A stretch of 64,000 bases of DNA from Pseudomonas saponiphila (GCF_900105185.1 NZ_FNTJ01000001.1:3554501-3618500); one strand, 5' to 3'; positions 1-8,431 are shown, counted from the stretch's first letter. Made by a program: numbers and translations. The notes: generated from the letters alone by a model not told the origin.

Positions 1-563
1 GCCGAGTCGTGATAGAGCGTGGCGATCTTCTTGCCCTTGAGCTTGTCGAACCCGCCCTCGCGCTGGGCAATGTAGTTCACCAGGGTCGAGGCCTCGCTGT
101 AGAAGGTCAGCATCACCGGGAAGTTGTAGGGGAACACCGTGCCATCGGTGGCTTCGGTACGGCCGTAGCCGAGGGTGATCAGCGGGATCTTGTCGACCTC
201 CGCGCGCTCGCTCAAGGCATAGGCCGCCGGCGCCCCGTTGGGCTGGTAGACCGCCACCGGCGCGCCATCCAGGCCTTTCTTGAAGCGCTCGTAGCATTCG
301 ATGCCCTTCTCCGCGGTCCATTCAGTCTCGCATTCCTGCCACACCAGCTTGACCCCGTTGATCCCGCCTTCCACCTGATTGATGTAGTTCAGGTAGTCGA
401 TCATCCCGGCCCACACCTGCACGCCGCTGGAGGCATAGGCACCGACCCGGTAGGTGGCCAGGGGGAAGAACTGCTGGTCCGGCGCGGCCTGGGTCACCGG
501 GGTAATGGCCGCCGCCAGCAGCAACGCCGCGCCGGCCATGGAAGCTTTCAGGGATGCACGCAT
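1..563 (-). CDS. Branched-chain amino acid-type ABC transporter substrate-binding protein (N-terminal part, runs off window)
   Basis: Only the first 187 codons are present; the gene continues past the left edge. The start (MRASLKASMAG) follows a purine-rich GAGAGAGAC stretch. Residues 1-26 form a typical signal peptide ending in TQA, so the product is periplasmic. The mature part resembles type I periplasmic binding proteins of the Liv family (Peripla_BP_6), for example the segment VYQPNGAPAAYALSERAEVDKIP. It lies downstream of livG-livH-livM on the same strand, so it is the binding component of this importer. The ligand cannot be read from sequence; homologues in this arrangement are often annotated for branched-chain amino acids, urea or other small acids. 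Confidence 0.88.
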   Translation of the reverse strand, partial: MRASLKASMAGAALLLAAAITPVTQAAPDQQFFPLATYRVGAYASSGVQVWAGMIDYLNYINQVEGGINGVKLVWQECETEWTAEKGIECYERFKKGLDGAPVAVYQPNGAPAAYALSERAEVDKIPLITLGYGRTEATDGTVFPYNFPVMLTFYSEASTLVNYIAQREGGFDKLKGKKIATLYHDS

Positions 564-590
564 GTTGTCTCTCTCGTTCTTGAGTTGAAT

Positions 591-1640
591 TCAGAAGCGC
601 AGCGGCCAATGCCCCAGGCGCTCGCGCAGGTTGCTCAGCAGGCGGATCAGGCCCTCGGGCTCCTTGATCAGGAACAGGATGATCAGCACACCGAAAATGA
701 TTTTCTGCAGGTTCTGCAGTTGCCCGGCATCCACCGCGCCGCCCAGCAGCCACTGGCCGGCGTGGCTGAGGAAGATCGGCAGCAGGCTGATGAAGGCCGC
801 GCCGACGAAGTTGCCGGCCACGCTGCCCATGCCACCGATAATGATGATGAAGAGGATCTGGAACGAACGATTGATATCGAAGCTGCTGGCGCTGGCGGTG
901 CCCAGGTAGGCAAAGGCCCACAGCGCCCCGGCGATGCCCAGGTAGAACGAGCTGACGGCGAAGGCCTGGCGCTTGTAGCGGGCCACCGGGATACCGATCA
1001 CCGCGGCCGCGGTATCCATGTCGCGGATCGCCATCCAGTTGCGACCCACCTGGCTGCGTACCAGGTTCTGCGCCACCCAGGTCAACAGCAGCACGGTCAC
1101 CAGGGTCAGCAGGTAGCGCCCGGACGGGGTATTGAGGTCGTGGCCCCACAGGCTCAACTGCGGCGCCGAAATGGTGCCCGAGGAGCCGTAGTTGTAGAAC
1201 CAGGGAAACTTGACGAACAGCCACTCCAGGAAGAACTGCGCCGCCAGGGTGCTGACCATCAGGTAGAAGCCCTTGATCCGCGAGCTGGGCAGGCCGAACA
1301 GCCAGCCCACCAGGGCGCTGATCAGGCCGCCGCCCAGCAGCGCCAGGGGCAGGCCAAGTTCCGGCAGGCGCAGCAGGAAGCCGTAGGTGGCGAAGGCCCC
1401 GACCGCCATGAAGCCGGCGGCGCCCACCGAGGTCTGGCCGGCATAACCGGTCAGCAGGTTGAGCCCGAGCCCGGCCAGGGACAGCACCAGGAACGGAATC
1501 AGGATCGCGTTGAGCCAATAGTCGTTGCCGACCACCGGCACCACGCCGAAGGCCAGCAGCAACAGGCCGATCAACCCCCAGGGCAGGCGCCGCTGGACCA
1601 GCAGCAACGGCGCGCTGGGCTGTGTCAGAAGAATGGACAT
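591..1640 (-). CDS. livM: Branched-chain amino acid-type ABC transporter permease LivM
   Basis: This 349-residue inner-membrane permease has about ten hydrophobic helices and the LivM-type signature around GLGLNLLTGYAGQTSVGAAG near the N-terminus. The start MSILLTQPSA was chosen over an upstream ATG because the upstream extension is arginine/serine-rich and runs into the livH gene; the chosen start lies 4 bp after the livH stop. It forms the translocation path with LivH, and both are energised by LivG and presumably a LivF beyond the window edge. The C-terminus (LREKL-type charged tail) is normal for the family. Confidence 0.92.
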   Translation of the reverse strand: MSILLTQPSAPLLLVQRRLPWGLIGLLLLAFGVVPVVGNDYWLNAILIPFLVLSLAGLGLNLLTGYAGQTSVGAAGFMAVGAFATYGFLLRLPELGLPLALLGGGLISALVGWLFGLPSSRIKGFYLMVSTLAAQFFLEWLFVKFPWFYNYGSSGTISAPQLSLWGHDLNTPSGRYLLTLVTVLLLTWVAQNLVRSQVGRNWMAIRDMDTAAAVIGIPVARYKRQAFAVSSFYLGIAGALWAFAYLGTASASSFDINRSFQILFIIIIGGMGSVAGNFVGAAFISLLPIFLSHAGQWLLGGAVDAGQLQNLQKIIFGVLIILFLIKEPEGLIRLLSNLRERLGHWPLRF

Positions 1641-1644
1641 CAAT

Positions 1645-2526
1645 TCACACTCGCTCGATGGCCCGCTCGCCGAACAGGCCGGCGGGACGGATGTAGAGGA
1701 AGGCCAGGGCCAGGACATAGGCGAACCAGGGGCTGATGCCGCCGCCGATCAGCGGGCCCAGGTAGACCTCCGCCAGGTTCTCCGCAGCGCCGACGATCAG
1801 GCCGCCGGCAATCGCCCCGCCGATGGAGGTGAAGCCGCCGATGATCAGCACCGGCAGCGCCTTGAGCACCACCAGCGACAAGGAGAACTGCACCCCTTGG
1901 CGCGCGCCCCAGAGCAGCCCGGCCACCAGCCCCACCGCCCCAGCCACGGCCCAGACGATCTGCCAGATGCGGTTGAGGTTGATGCCGATGGACAGCGCCG
2001 CCGTGGTGTCGTCAGCCACCGCCCGCAGGGAGATGCCGATGCGGGTCTTGTTGAACAGCAGCGCCAGGACCACCACCAGCACCAGGGCGGTGGCCGCGGC
2101 GATCAGGTCGAACTGGCTGAGCATCAGCGGCCCGAGAAACAGCGGCACATCGTCGATGCCCAGGTCCAGGGCCCGCACCTGGGAGCCCATCAGCCCCTGG
2201 GCCAGGCCCTCGATGATGAACGACAGGCCCAGGGTGGCCATGAATAGGGTGATCTGCGAACGGTTGACCAACGGCCGCAGCACCAGGCGCTCGATCAGCC
2301 AGGCAGCGATGACCATCACCAGCACCGTCAGCAACAGCGCCAAAGCGAAGGGCACGCCCTGCTCGTGCAGGCTGACGAAAGTCAGGGCGGCGAACAGCAG
2401 CATCGCGCCCTGGGCGAAATTGAACACGCCGCTGGCCTTGTAGATCAGCACGAAGCCGATGGCCACCAGGGAATACAGGGTGCCGGCGAGCAGGCCGCCG
2501 AGCAGGGTTTCGAAGAAGAACGTCAT
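1645..2526 (-). CDS. livH: Branched-chain amino acid-type ABC transporter permease LivH
   Basis: This 293-residue membrane protein starts MTFFFETLLGGLLAGTLYS and carries the LivH hallmark GFVLIYKASGVFNFAQGA near residues 22-40. Its ATG overlaps the TGA stop of livG by four bases (ATGA), indicating translational coupling. The long upstream in-frame extension is arginine/glycine-rich and lies inside livG, so it was rejected. It is the partner permease of LivM in a high-affinity importer. The ligand is unknown. Confidence 0.92.
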   Translation of the reverse strand: MTFFFETLLGGLLAGTLYSLVAIGFVLIYKASGVFNFAQGAMLLFAALTFVSLHEQGVPFALALLLTVLVMVIAAWLIERLVLRPLVNRSQITLFMATLGLSFIIEGLAQGLMGSQVRALDLGIDDVPLFLGPLMLSQFDLIAAATALVLVVVLALLFNKTRIGISLRAVADDTTAALSIGINLNRIWQIVWAVAGAVGLVAGLLWGARQGVQFSLSLVVLKALPVLIIGGFTSIGGAIAGGLIVGAAENLAEVYLGPLIGGGISPWFAYVLALAFLYIRPAGLFGERAIERV

Positions 2527-3302
2527 GCGTGCACGGCTCCCAGGTAAGCGGCGATCACCTCGGGATCGGCCTGGACCTCGGCCGGTGTGCCATCGCCCAC
2601 CTTGCGCCCGTAGTCCAGGACCACCAGGTGGTCGCACAGCTCCATGACCACCCCCATGTCGTGCTCGATCAACACCACGGTGGTGCCCAGGTCACGATTG
2701 ATGTCGGCGATGAAGCCGGCCATTTCCTGCTTTTCCTCGGCGTTCATTCCCGCCAGGGGTTCGTCCAGCAACAGCAGGCTGGGCCCGGCAATCAGCGCCC
2801 GGCCCAGCTCCACGCGTTTTTGCAGGCCGTAGGACAGGTTGCCCACCGGGACATCGCGCAGCGCCTGCAAATCGAGAAACTGCAGGATGCCCTGGGCCAG
2901 CTGGCGGAAGGTCGCGGCCTCGCGCCGGGCCCGGGGCAAGCCCAGGGCCTGCTCGATCAGGTAGGTGCGCGCATGCCGCGACAGGCCAGTGAGCAGGTTG
3001 TCGATCACGCTCATCTTCTTGAACAGCGCATTGTTCTGGAACGTCCGGCCAATGCCACGGCGAGCGGCGCTCAGCGGGTCGATGCGCGAATAGCTCTGGC
3101 GCTCGAAGACAATCGCCCCGCTGTCGAAGCGATAGACCCCGTTGAGCAGGTTGAGCAACGAGCTCTTGCCGGCGCCGTTGGGTCCGATCAGCCCGCAGAT
3201 TTCGCCACGGCGCACGTCGAACGACAGCTGGTTGATGGCCTTGACTCCCTTGAACGACAGGGACACGGCGCGCACTTGCAGGATGGGTTCGCTGGGGCTC
3301 AT
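2523..3302 (-). CDS. livG: Branched-chain amino acid-type ABC transporter ATP-binding protein LivG
   Basis: This 259-residue cytoplasmic ATPase has Walker A GPNGAGKS at about residues 40-47, an LSYGLQ signature at 156-161 and Walker B LLLLDEP at 176-182, followed by the D-loop and the switch histidine in LIEHDMGVVMELCD. The final LGAVHA resembles other LivG tails. The start MSPSEPILQV overlaps the stop of the preceding AMP-ligase-like gene by four bases (ATGA). The whole set is therefore read as one translationally coupled operon on the minus strand. Confidence 0.93.
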   Translation of the reverse strand: MSPSEPILQVRAVSLSFKGVKAINQLSFDVRRGEICGLIGPNGAGKSSLLNLLNGVYRFDSGAIVFERQSYSRIDPLSAARRGIGRTFQNNALFKKMSVIDNLLTGLSRHARTYLIEQALGLPRARREAATFRQLAQGILQFLDLQALRDVPVGNLSYGLQKRVELGRALIAGPSLLLLDEPLAGMNAEEKQEMAGFIADINRDLGTTVVLIEHDMGVVMELCDHLVVLDYGRKVGDGTPAEVQADPEVIAAYLGAVHA

Positions 3303-4288
3303 GCAATGTTCCGTTTGAATTCGGCGATCCAGGCCGGGGTTGAGGGTTGGGCGGTGGACGGCGCCGGCTGCCAGATGAACTGCAGGCGGGCAAAGCCCAG
3401 CAACCGGCGCACCCGCTGCTTGAGCAGCCGGGGCAAGGCCCGGTGAGGATGGGCAATGGCCCACTCGCACAGGCGCCGGCGCCAACTGCCGGGAGGCGCC
3501 AGGCGGCTTTCGATTTCATCCGCCAGCTGTTGCAGGCGCGGCGGCGACAGCAGCAGGCCGCTGGGGGCCACGTCGCGGCGGTCGCGACTGGCGGATGCGC
3601 TGGTTTCGGGGAAGGCCAGGCTGTGGCCGCTGTTCAGCCAGTGCTCCAGCAGCACCTGCAAGCCCGCCGTCCATTGCGTGCCCTCTTCGCTCCACAGCTG
3701 CTCGGTAGTGGCCGGATGACGCCAATGGAGCTGACGCTGGGGCGTTTCGCTGGGACCCAGCAGGTCGGCGAAGGCCAGCAGCGGCTGGCGCGCCCCGGCG
3801 GGCAAGCGCGGCAAGGCTTGCCCGGCGATCAGCAGACGCGGGGCCGGGCCCTGTTCCCCGGCGGCCACCCAGGCCAGGACCTGGCGCCGCGAGTGGACGA
3901 AGGCATGGCTCGGCTGCAGGCGCCAGAGCGTCTGGCGCAGGGCCTCGGGCGCCAGCTCCGGGTCGAGGCTGAACACCTCGGCGCCCAGGCTCCGGGCAGC
4001 CAGGGCCAGCAGCAACAGGTCCGGCTCGAACGGCCCGCTCAGGGCCAGCCGGGACTGCCGGTCAAGGCCTTGCTGACGCAAGCCGTCGGCCAGGCGCTCG
4101 ACATCGCGCAGGGCATCGATCCAGCGCCAGGCATACCAGTGCCCGTGGCGCTTGTGGCGCAGGGCATTGTCCAACGGCCGGGCCTGGGCCCAGTGCCGCA
4201 GCTGTTCCAGGGCCGCGGAGCCTTGCAGGCGGGCCTCGGTGGGCAGCGCCTCGGTGCTGGGCGCGGGTTTGAGTTCGTGCACGCTCAT
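3299..4288 (-). CDS. Degenerate AMP-dependent synthetase/acyl-CoA ligase-like protein
   Basis: This 329-residue protein heads the liv operon and overlaps livG by 4 bp. Residues 30-130 resemble the N-terminal subdomain of long-chain acyl-CoA synthetases (RHKRHGHWYAWRW, LADGLRQQGL, LGAEVFSLDPE), and residues 230-310 resemble the region usually preceding the RxLVSGGA motif. The canonical P-loop YTSGTTGxPK, the YGxTE motif and the C-terminal catalytic lysine domain are all absent, and the length is about half that of a normal ligase. I therefore expect no ligase activity. Complete AMP-binding enzymes next to Liv-type transporters occur in other pseudomonads (family knowledge), so this may be a decaying or repurposed relative. 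The intact frame and tight coupling argue against a simple pseudogene. Confidence 0.6.
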   Translation of the reverse strand: MSVHELKPAPSTEALPTEARLQGSAALEQLRHWAQARPLDNALRHKRHGHWYAWRWIDALRDVERLADGLRQQGLDRQSRLALSGPFEPDLLLLALAARSLGAEVFSLDPELAPEALRQTLWRLQPSHAFVHSRRQVLAWVAAGEQGPAPRLLIAGQALPRLPAGARQPLLAFADLLGPSETPQRQLHWRHPATTEQLWSEEGTQWTAGLQVLLEHWLNSGHSLAFPETSASASRDRRDVAPSGLLLSPPRLQQLADEIESRLAPPGSWRRRLCEWAIAHPHRALPRLLKQRVRRLLGFARLQFIWQPAPSTAQPSTPAWIAEFKRNIA

Positions 4289-4362
4289 GGGTGACCTCTA
4301 TGGCTTGGCCATGCGTGCGGTGGTCCGCTGGCTGGACATTGACGGGCTTTTAGTGGCCCTTT

Positions 4363-4580
4363 CGCTGGCAAGCCAGCTCCTACGGGTGGATCGGCTTCTG
4401 TGCAGGTGCCGATCTGCCGGACTCTTCGCTGGCAAGCCAGCTCCTACGGGTGGATCGGCTTCTGTGCAGGTGCCGGTTTGCCGGACTCTTCGCTGGCGAG
4501 CCAGCTCCTACGGGCGGATCGGTTTCTGCGCAGGCGCCGGTTTGTCGGACTCTTCGCTGGCGAGCCAGCGCCTACGCGAA
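4363..4580. repeat. Tandem 64-bp REP-containing repeat (3.4 copies)
   Basis: Four occurrences of CGCTGGC(A/G)AGCCAGC begin at 4363, 4427, 4491 and 4555, giving an exact 64-bp period. Each unit contains one REP hairpin with CTCCTACGGG and a constant spacer (GGATCGG-TTCTG-GCAGG). The array fills the gap between the NtaA-like gene end and the AMP-ligase-like gene start. No coding potential is supported here. Confidence 0.9.
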
Positions 4581-4589
4581 GCGTGGGCG

Positions 4590-5987
4590 TCAGGCGCTGG
4601 CGCGTTGCGGCTGAGGCCGGGCACCGAGGTCGCGCCAGGCGCTGCCAGGGTGATTGGCCGGCAGGCGCGGGCCGGCGCCGAAGAGTTTTTCCCGCAGGGT
4701 CCCGGGGGCGTACTCGGTCTTGTACACCCCGCGTTTCTGCAGCTCCGGGACCAGCAGTTCAACGGCGTCGATAAAGGTTTCGTGGGTCAGGGCGTAGGCC
4801 AGGTTGAAGCCGTCGACATCGGTCTCCTCGACCCACTCCTGGAGCAGGTCGGCCACGGTTTCCGGGCTGCCGACGAACAACGGGCCAAAGCCGCCGATGC
4901 CGACCCAGTCGGCCAGTTCATGGGGGGTCCAGACCTTGTTCGGGTCCGCCGTGGAGAAGGCTTCCACCGCCGACTGGATGGCGTTGGTGTGCACGTGCTT
5001 GAGGGGCTCGTCGGGCTTGAAGCGGCTGAAGTCGATGCCGGTCCAGCCGGAAATCAGCGCCATGGCGCCCTCATAGCTGACCCAGGATTTGTATTCCTCG
5101 AACTTGGCCTTGGCCAGGGCGTCGGTCTCGCCGAGGATCACCGTCTGCAGGTTGAAGATGAGGATCTTCGACGGGTCGCGCCCGGCTTCGGCGGCGCGGC
5201 GGCGGATGTCGGCCACGGTCTTTTTCAGCAGCACCTTGGACGGCGCGGCGACGAATACGCATTCAGCATGCTCGGCGGCGAACTGCTTGCCGCGGCTCGA
5301 CGCCCCGGCCTGGTAGAGCACCGGGGTGCGTTGCGGCGACGGCTCGCACAGGTGGATACCCGGCACCTGGAAGTGTTTGCCGACGTGGCGGATCTCGTGA
5401 ATCTTGCTCGGGTCGCTGAAGATCCGCCGCTCGCGGTCGCGCAGGATCGCGCCGTCCTCCCAACTGCCCTCCCAGAGCTTGTAGCAGACCTCCAGGTACT
5501 CCTCGGCGTAGTCATAGCGGGCGTCGTGTTCGGTCTGCGCCTGCTGCCCGATGTTCTTCGCGCCACTCTCCAGATAGGAGGTGACGATGTTCCAGCCGGC
5601 GCGGCCCTTGGTCAGGTGATCGAGGGTGGACAGGCGCCGGGCGAAGGGATACGGATGCTCGAACGACAGCGAGGCGGTGAGGCCGAAGCCCAGGTGCTCG
5701 GTGACCAGGGCCATGGGCGGGATCAATTGCAGCGGATCATTGACCGGCACCTGGGCCGCCTGGCGGATCGCCGCCTCGCCATTGCCGTTGTAGACGTCGT
5801 AGATGCCCAGCACATCGGCGATGAACAGTCCGTCGAACTTGCCCTTTTCGAGGATCCTGGCCAGGTCGGTCCAGTACTCCAGGTCCTTGTATTGCCAGGA
5901 GCGGTCCCGGGGGTGGGCCCAGAGGCCCGGCGACTGGTGGCCGACGCAGTTCATGTCGAAGGCATTGAGGCGGATTTCACGGGACAT
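4590..5987 (-). CDS. FMN-dependent monooxygenase, NtaA/SnaA/DszA/SoxA family
   Basis: This 465-residue enzyme belongs to the luciferase-like flavin monooxygenases of the nitrilotriacetate monooxygenase component A family. Supporting segments are the N-terminal LNAFDMNCVGHQSPGLW, DLEYWTDLARILEKGKFDGLFIAD, the mid-region GRAGWNIVTS, and a PVLYQAGASSRGKQFAA segment. It would use reduced FMN from a separate reductase to oxidise a substrate; family members act on NTA, sulfones, sulfonates or thioethers. It ends the operon behind sfnB and the SfnB C-domain gene, with which it overlaps by one base, so sulfur scavenging is the most likely role. The exact substrate is not readable. Confidence 0.85.
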   Translation of the reverse strand: MSREIRLNAFDMNCVGHQSPGLWAHPRDRSWQYKDLEYWTDLARILEKGKFDGLFIADVLGIYDVYNGNGEAAIRQAAQVPVNDPLQLIPPMALVTEHLGFGLTASLSFEHPYPFARRLSTLDHLTKGRAGWNIVTSYLESGAKNIGQQAQTEHDARYDYAEEYLEVCYKLWEGSWEDGAILRDRERRIFSDPSKIHEIRHVGKHFQVPGIHLCEPSPQRTPVLYQAGASSRGKQFAAEHAECVFVAAPSKVLLKKTVADIRRRAAEAGRDPSKILIFNLQTVILGETDALAKAKFEEYKSWVSYEGAMALISGWTGIDFSRFKPDEPLKHVHTNAIQSAVEAFSTADPNKVWTPHELADWVGIGGFGPLFVGSPETVADLLQEWVEETDVDGFNLAYALTHETFIDAVELLVPELQKRGVYKTEYAPGTLREKLFGAGPRLPANHPGSAWRDLGARPQPQRASA

Positions 5988-6451
5988 CAGACAGCACTCC
6001 TGAAACCTTGGGGTGGCACGCCGTTGAGGCGGTAGTTGCCGATCAGCTGATATTTCCAGCGCAGCGGGTCGTCCAGGTTCTGCGGCTGCGGGCTGCGCTG
6101 GCCAGTGAGTTCGAACTCGGCGTCACTGGCGGCCAGCAACGCCTGGCTGGCGGCAATCGCGGCCTCGGCCAGGGCCACGCTGATCTCCGCCGGTTCCTGG
6201 TGCTCCTGCAACTGACGCTGGGCGCGTTCCTGCAGGGCGGCGGCGACTTCGATGTGGATCTGCAGGTCGCCGAAACGGCTGATCACATAGGGATCGTCAC
6301 TGGCCTTGCTCAGGCCGCTGCCGGACCAGGGCCGCGCCTGCTGGCGGACGAAGTCCAGGGTCTGCTGCAACAGCGCGCGGGCTCGCTGCAGGGTATCGGC
6401 GCTGTGCTCCAGGGCCACTTGCGGGGTGTCGGGGCGGGTCAATGCATTCAT
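5987..6451 (-). CDS. Free-standing C-terminal acyl-CoA dehydrogenase-like (SfnB-type) domain protein
   Basis: This 154-residue protein resembles only the C-terminal helical domain of the neighbouring SfnB. Shared positions include RQQARPW.GSGL, DPYVISRFGDLQIHIEVA versus DPFTIAAIGDLEWRVHG, and the ending DPLRWKYQLIGNYRLNGV.PP. It lacks the N-terminal and beta domains that would hold most of the flavin and substrate site. It lies 12 bp downstream of sfnB and its stop overlaps the NtaA-like start. It probably arose by partial duplication and may act as a partner subunit. Its function is unknown. Confidence 0.75.
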   Translation of the reverse strand: MNALTRPDTPQVALEHSADTLQRARALLQQTLDFVRQQARPWSGSGLSKASDDPYVISRFGDLQIHIEVAAALQERAQRQLQEHQEPAEISVALAEAAIAASQALLAASDAEFELTGQRSPQPQNLDDPLRWKYQLIGNYRLNGVPPQGFRSAV

Positions 6452-6463
6452 GGCGCAGTCCTT

Positions 6464-7666
6464 TCAGTTCCAGGCGTGACGGGGCGGCTTGACGCCGTTG
6501 AGCAGGAAGTTGCCGATCAGGTGGTATTTCCAGCGCGCCGGATCGTGCAGGGTGTGGGTGCGGGCGTTGCGCCAGTGGCGGTCGAGGTTGTACTTGGCCG
6601 ACACCGAACGGGTGCCGGCCAGCTCGAACAGTTTGCTGGCGGCGAGCAAGGCGCTTTGCGCCGACAGCACCTTGGCCTGGGCCACCACCAACGAGGCCTG
6701 GGCGACGCTGTCTTCGCTGGGGCTGGCCAGGGCCTGATCGACCGCCTCGGCGGCCTTGGCAAGGATCGCCTCGGTGCCGTGCACCCGCCATTCCAGGTCG
6801 CCGATGGCGGCGATGGTGAACGGGTCCTGCCAGCCGTGATCCAGGCCACTGTCGATCCATGGTCGGGACTGCCGGGCATGGTGCTTGGCGTCTTCCAGGG
6901 CGGCGACGGCGATGCCGGTGTCCACCGCGGCCTGGATGATCTGTGAGATCGGACCGTCGGCGGTGGGTTGGTCGAAGGCCCGGTGGGCCGGGATCACCGC
7001 GCTGCGCGGCACCTGCACCGCCTTGAGACTGACCCCGCCGCTGGCGGTGGTGCGCTGGCCGAAGCCGTCCCAGCTGTCGATTACCGTCAGCCCGGGGCTG
7101 TCACGCTCGATAAAGGCAATGTGCGCCTGGTTGTGCTCATCCACCGCCACGGTCGGCACGATATGGGCGAACAAGGCGCCGGTGCAGTAGAACTTTTCGC
7201 CATCGATCTGCGCCTGCTCGCCGCTGAAGCGGATCCGAGTCTCAAAGGCTCCAACGTGCTTGCTGCCGGCTTCGGAAAACGCATTGCCGAAGCGGTAGCC
7301 CTGCAACACCTTGGCGAAGTAATAGCGCTTCTGCTCTTCGCTGGCGGTCTGCAACAGGATGTCCACCACGCCGAGGTGGTTCTGCGGCAACTGGCCCAGG
7401 GATGGGTCGGCGGCGGAGATGATCTTGATCACCTCGGTCAGGGTGACGTAGGACACTCCAGCACCGCCGTACTCCCTGGGGATGGTGATGCCCCACAGGC
7501 CACTGGCCGAAAACTCGTCAAGCTCTGCGCGCGGCAGACGCCGTTCGCGGTCGCGCACTGCGGCCTCGACGGCAAAGCGCTGGGCCAGTTCGCGAGCGAC
7601 GCTGATGGCCTCGGCATCGCTGCGGATCAGGTGGGCATTGGGTGAGGGTTGGGCTGGGGCTGTCAT
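6464..7666 (-). CDS. sfnB: SfnB family sulfur acquisition oxidoreductase (acyl-CoA dehydrogenase-like)
   Basis: This 400-residue flavoprotein-like enzyme starts MTAPAQPSPNAHLIRSDAEAI, a start favoured by an upstream GGAG. It has the SfnB/DszC arrangement: N-terminal helical domain (LWGITIPREYGGAGVSY), beta domain with FYCTGALFAHI, and C-terminal domain (SRPWIDSGLDHGWQDPFT). SfnB proteins are linked to dimethyl sulfone and other organosulfur use under sulfate limitation, together with FMN-dependent monooxygenases. Here it is the first gene of a three-gene operon ending in an NtaA-like monooxygenase. A sigma-54 promoter lies about 60 bp upstream. The substrate is inferred only by family. Confidence 0.88.
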   Translation of the reverse strand: MTAPAQPSPNAHLIRSDAEAISVARELAQRFAVEAAVRDRERRLPRAELDEFSASGLWGITIPREYGGAGVSYVTLTEVIKIISAADPSLGQLPQNHLGVVDILLQTASEEQKRYYFAKVLQGYRFGNAFSEAGSKHVGAFETRIRFSGEQAQIDGEKFYCTGALFAHIVPTVAVDEHNQAHIAFIERDSPGLTVIDSWDGFGQRTTASGGVSLKAVQVPRSAVIPAHRAFDQPTADGPISQIIQAAVDTGIAVAALEDAKHHARQSRPWIDSGLDHGWQDPFTIAAIGDLEWRVHGTEAILAKAAEAVDQALASPSEDSVAQASLVVAQAKVLSAQSALLAASKLFELAGTRSVSAKYNLDRHWRNARTHTLHDPARWKYHLIGNFLLNGVKPPRHAWN

Positions 7667-7727
7667 GGGCCGACTCCACGTCCTGAAGATCAAGATGAAC
7701 ACCGCTCGGGGGCTTGTTATCAGGACA

Positions 7728-7746
7728 ATTGCAGGAGTCGTGCCTA
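7728..7746 (-). promoter_or_regulatory. Sigma-54 (-24/-12) promoter of the sfnB operon
   Basis: The minus strand reads AGGCACGACTCCTGCAAT here. GG and GC are separated by exactly ten bases, as in the TGGCACG-N4-TTGC consensus. The predicted start site is around 7719, giving a leader of roughly 50 nt before sfnB. SfnB-type genes are known to be controlled by the sigma-54 activator SfnR in P. putida, so function and site agree. Confidence 0.7.
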
Positions 7747-7829
7747 AAAATAAAAATGTTTAATTTCAATAAGTTGATGGTGATTCCAGAGAAACGCCAT
7801 GAATTGAAAACAGGCAAAATGTCCAACCG

Positions 7830-7847
7830 CTGTTGGCTGGCCAACAG
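7830..7847. promoter_or_regulatory. Perfect dyad: candidate enhancer site for the sfnB promoter or terminator of the XRE gene
   Basis: The sequence CTGTTGGCTGGCCAACAG has two 8-base arms around TG. Its centre is about 119 bp upstream of the predicted sfnB transcription start, a usual distance for an activator of sigma-54 polymerase. It also lies about 20 bp past the stop of the XRE-cupin gene, so a terminator hairpin is an alternative; no T-run follows on the minus strand. Confidence 0.45.
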
Positions 7848-7867
7848 TGGCTGGCAAGCCTGGGCAA

Positions 7868-8431
7868 TCAGTACACCACGTTGCGCACGAAGCGCGTGGC
7901 CAGGGGGCCGTCATTGCGATAGCCGTGGGGCACATGACTGGCGAACATGAAGAAATCGCCGCTTTCCAGGCGCCGCTCGGCGTCGGCGAAGAACAGCGTC
8001 AGGCAGCCCTCGAAGACATAGATCTGCTCGCTCCAGCCGACGGTGTCGCACTCCGAGTGATAGACCTCGCCAGGCTCCAGCTGCCACTCCCAGAGTTCCA
8101 CTTCACGATTGGCCTCGGCCTTGGCCAGGAGCAGCGCCTTGCTCCCGGGGATGACCCCGGCCCAGGCCAGCTCGTTGATGCGACTCGGATCACGGGCGTC
8201 CGGGGCCTGGATCAGGTCGCTGAACGCCACGTTCAAGGCTTCGGCCACCCGGTCCAGGGTGCCGAGACTGACGTTCTTCTCCCCGGCCTCGATGGCCACC
8301 AGCATCCGCCGACTGACGTCGGACTTTTCGGCCAGGGCGCTCTGGCTCAAGCCTGCGGCATGGCGCAGGCGTCGCACGTTAAGGCTGACATGTTGCAGGA
8401 CCGAAGCCCGTTGGACGTTATCTTTGTGCAC
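7868..8431 (-). CDS. XRE-family HTH regulator with C-terminal cupin domain
   Basis: The 187-residue protein has a HTH_3 domain at about residues 15-70 (LRRLRHAAGLSQSALAEKS...VSRRMLVAIEAGEKNVSLGTL) and a cupin_2 domain at about 110-187 (LEPGEVYHSECDTVGWSEQIYVFEG, ending PHGYRNDGPLATRFVRNVVY). This architecture senses a small ligand and represses neighbouring genes. It is divergent from an EamA exporter with 85 bp between the two starts, so that gene is the likely target. Confidence 0.88.
   Translation of the reverse strand: MHKDNVQRASVLQHVSLNVRRLRHAAGLSQSALAEKSDVSRRMLVAIEAGEKNVSLGTLDRVAEALNVAFSDLIQAPDARDPSRINELAWAGVIPGSKALLLAKAEANREVELWEWQLEPGEVYHSECDTVGWSEQIYVFEGCLTLFFADAERRLESGDFFMFASHVPHGYRNDGPLATRFVRNVVY

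Noticed and set aside
4152..6035. A 627-codon plus-strand frame covering the NtaA-like gene
   Set aside because: It crosses a REP array and has shadow composition; the minus-strand monooxygenase is clearly coding.
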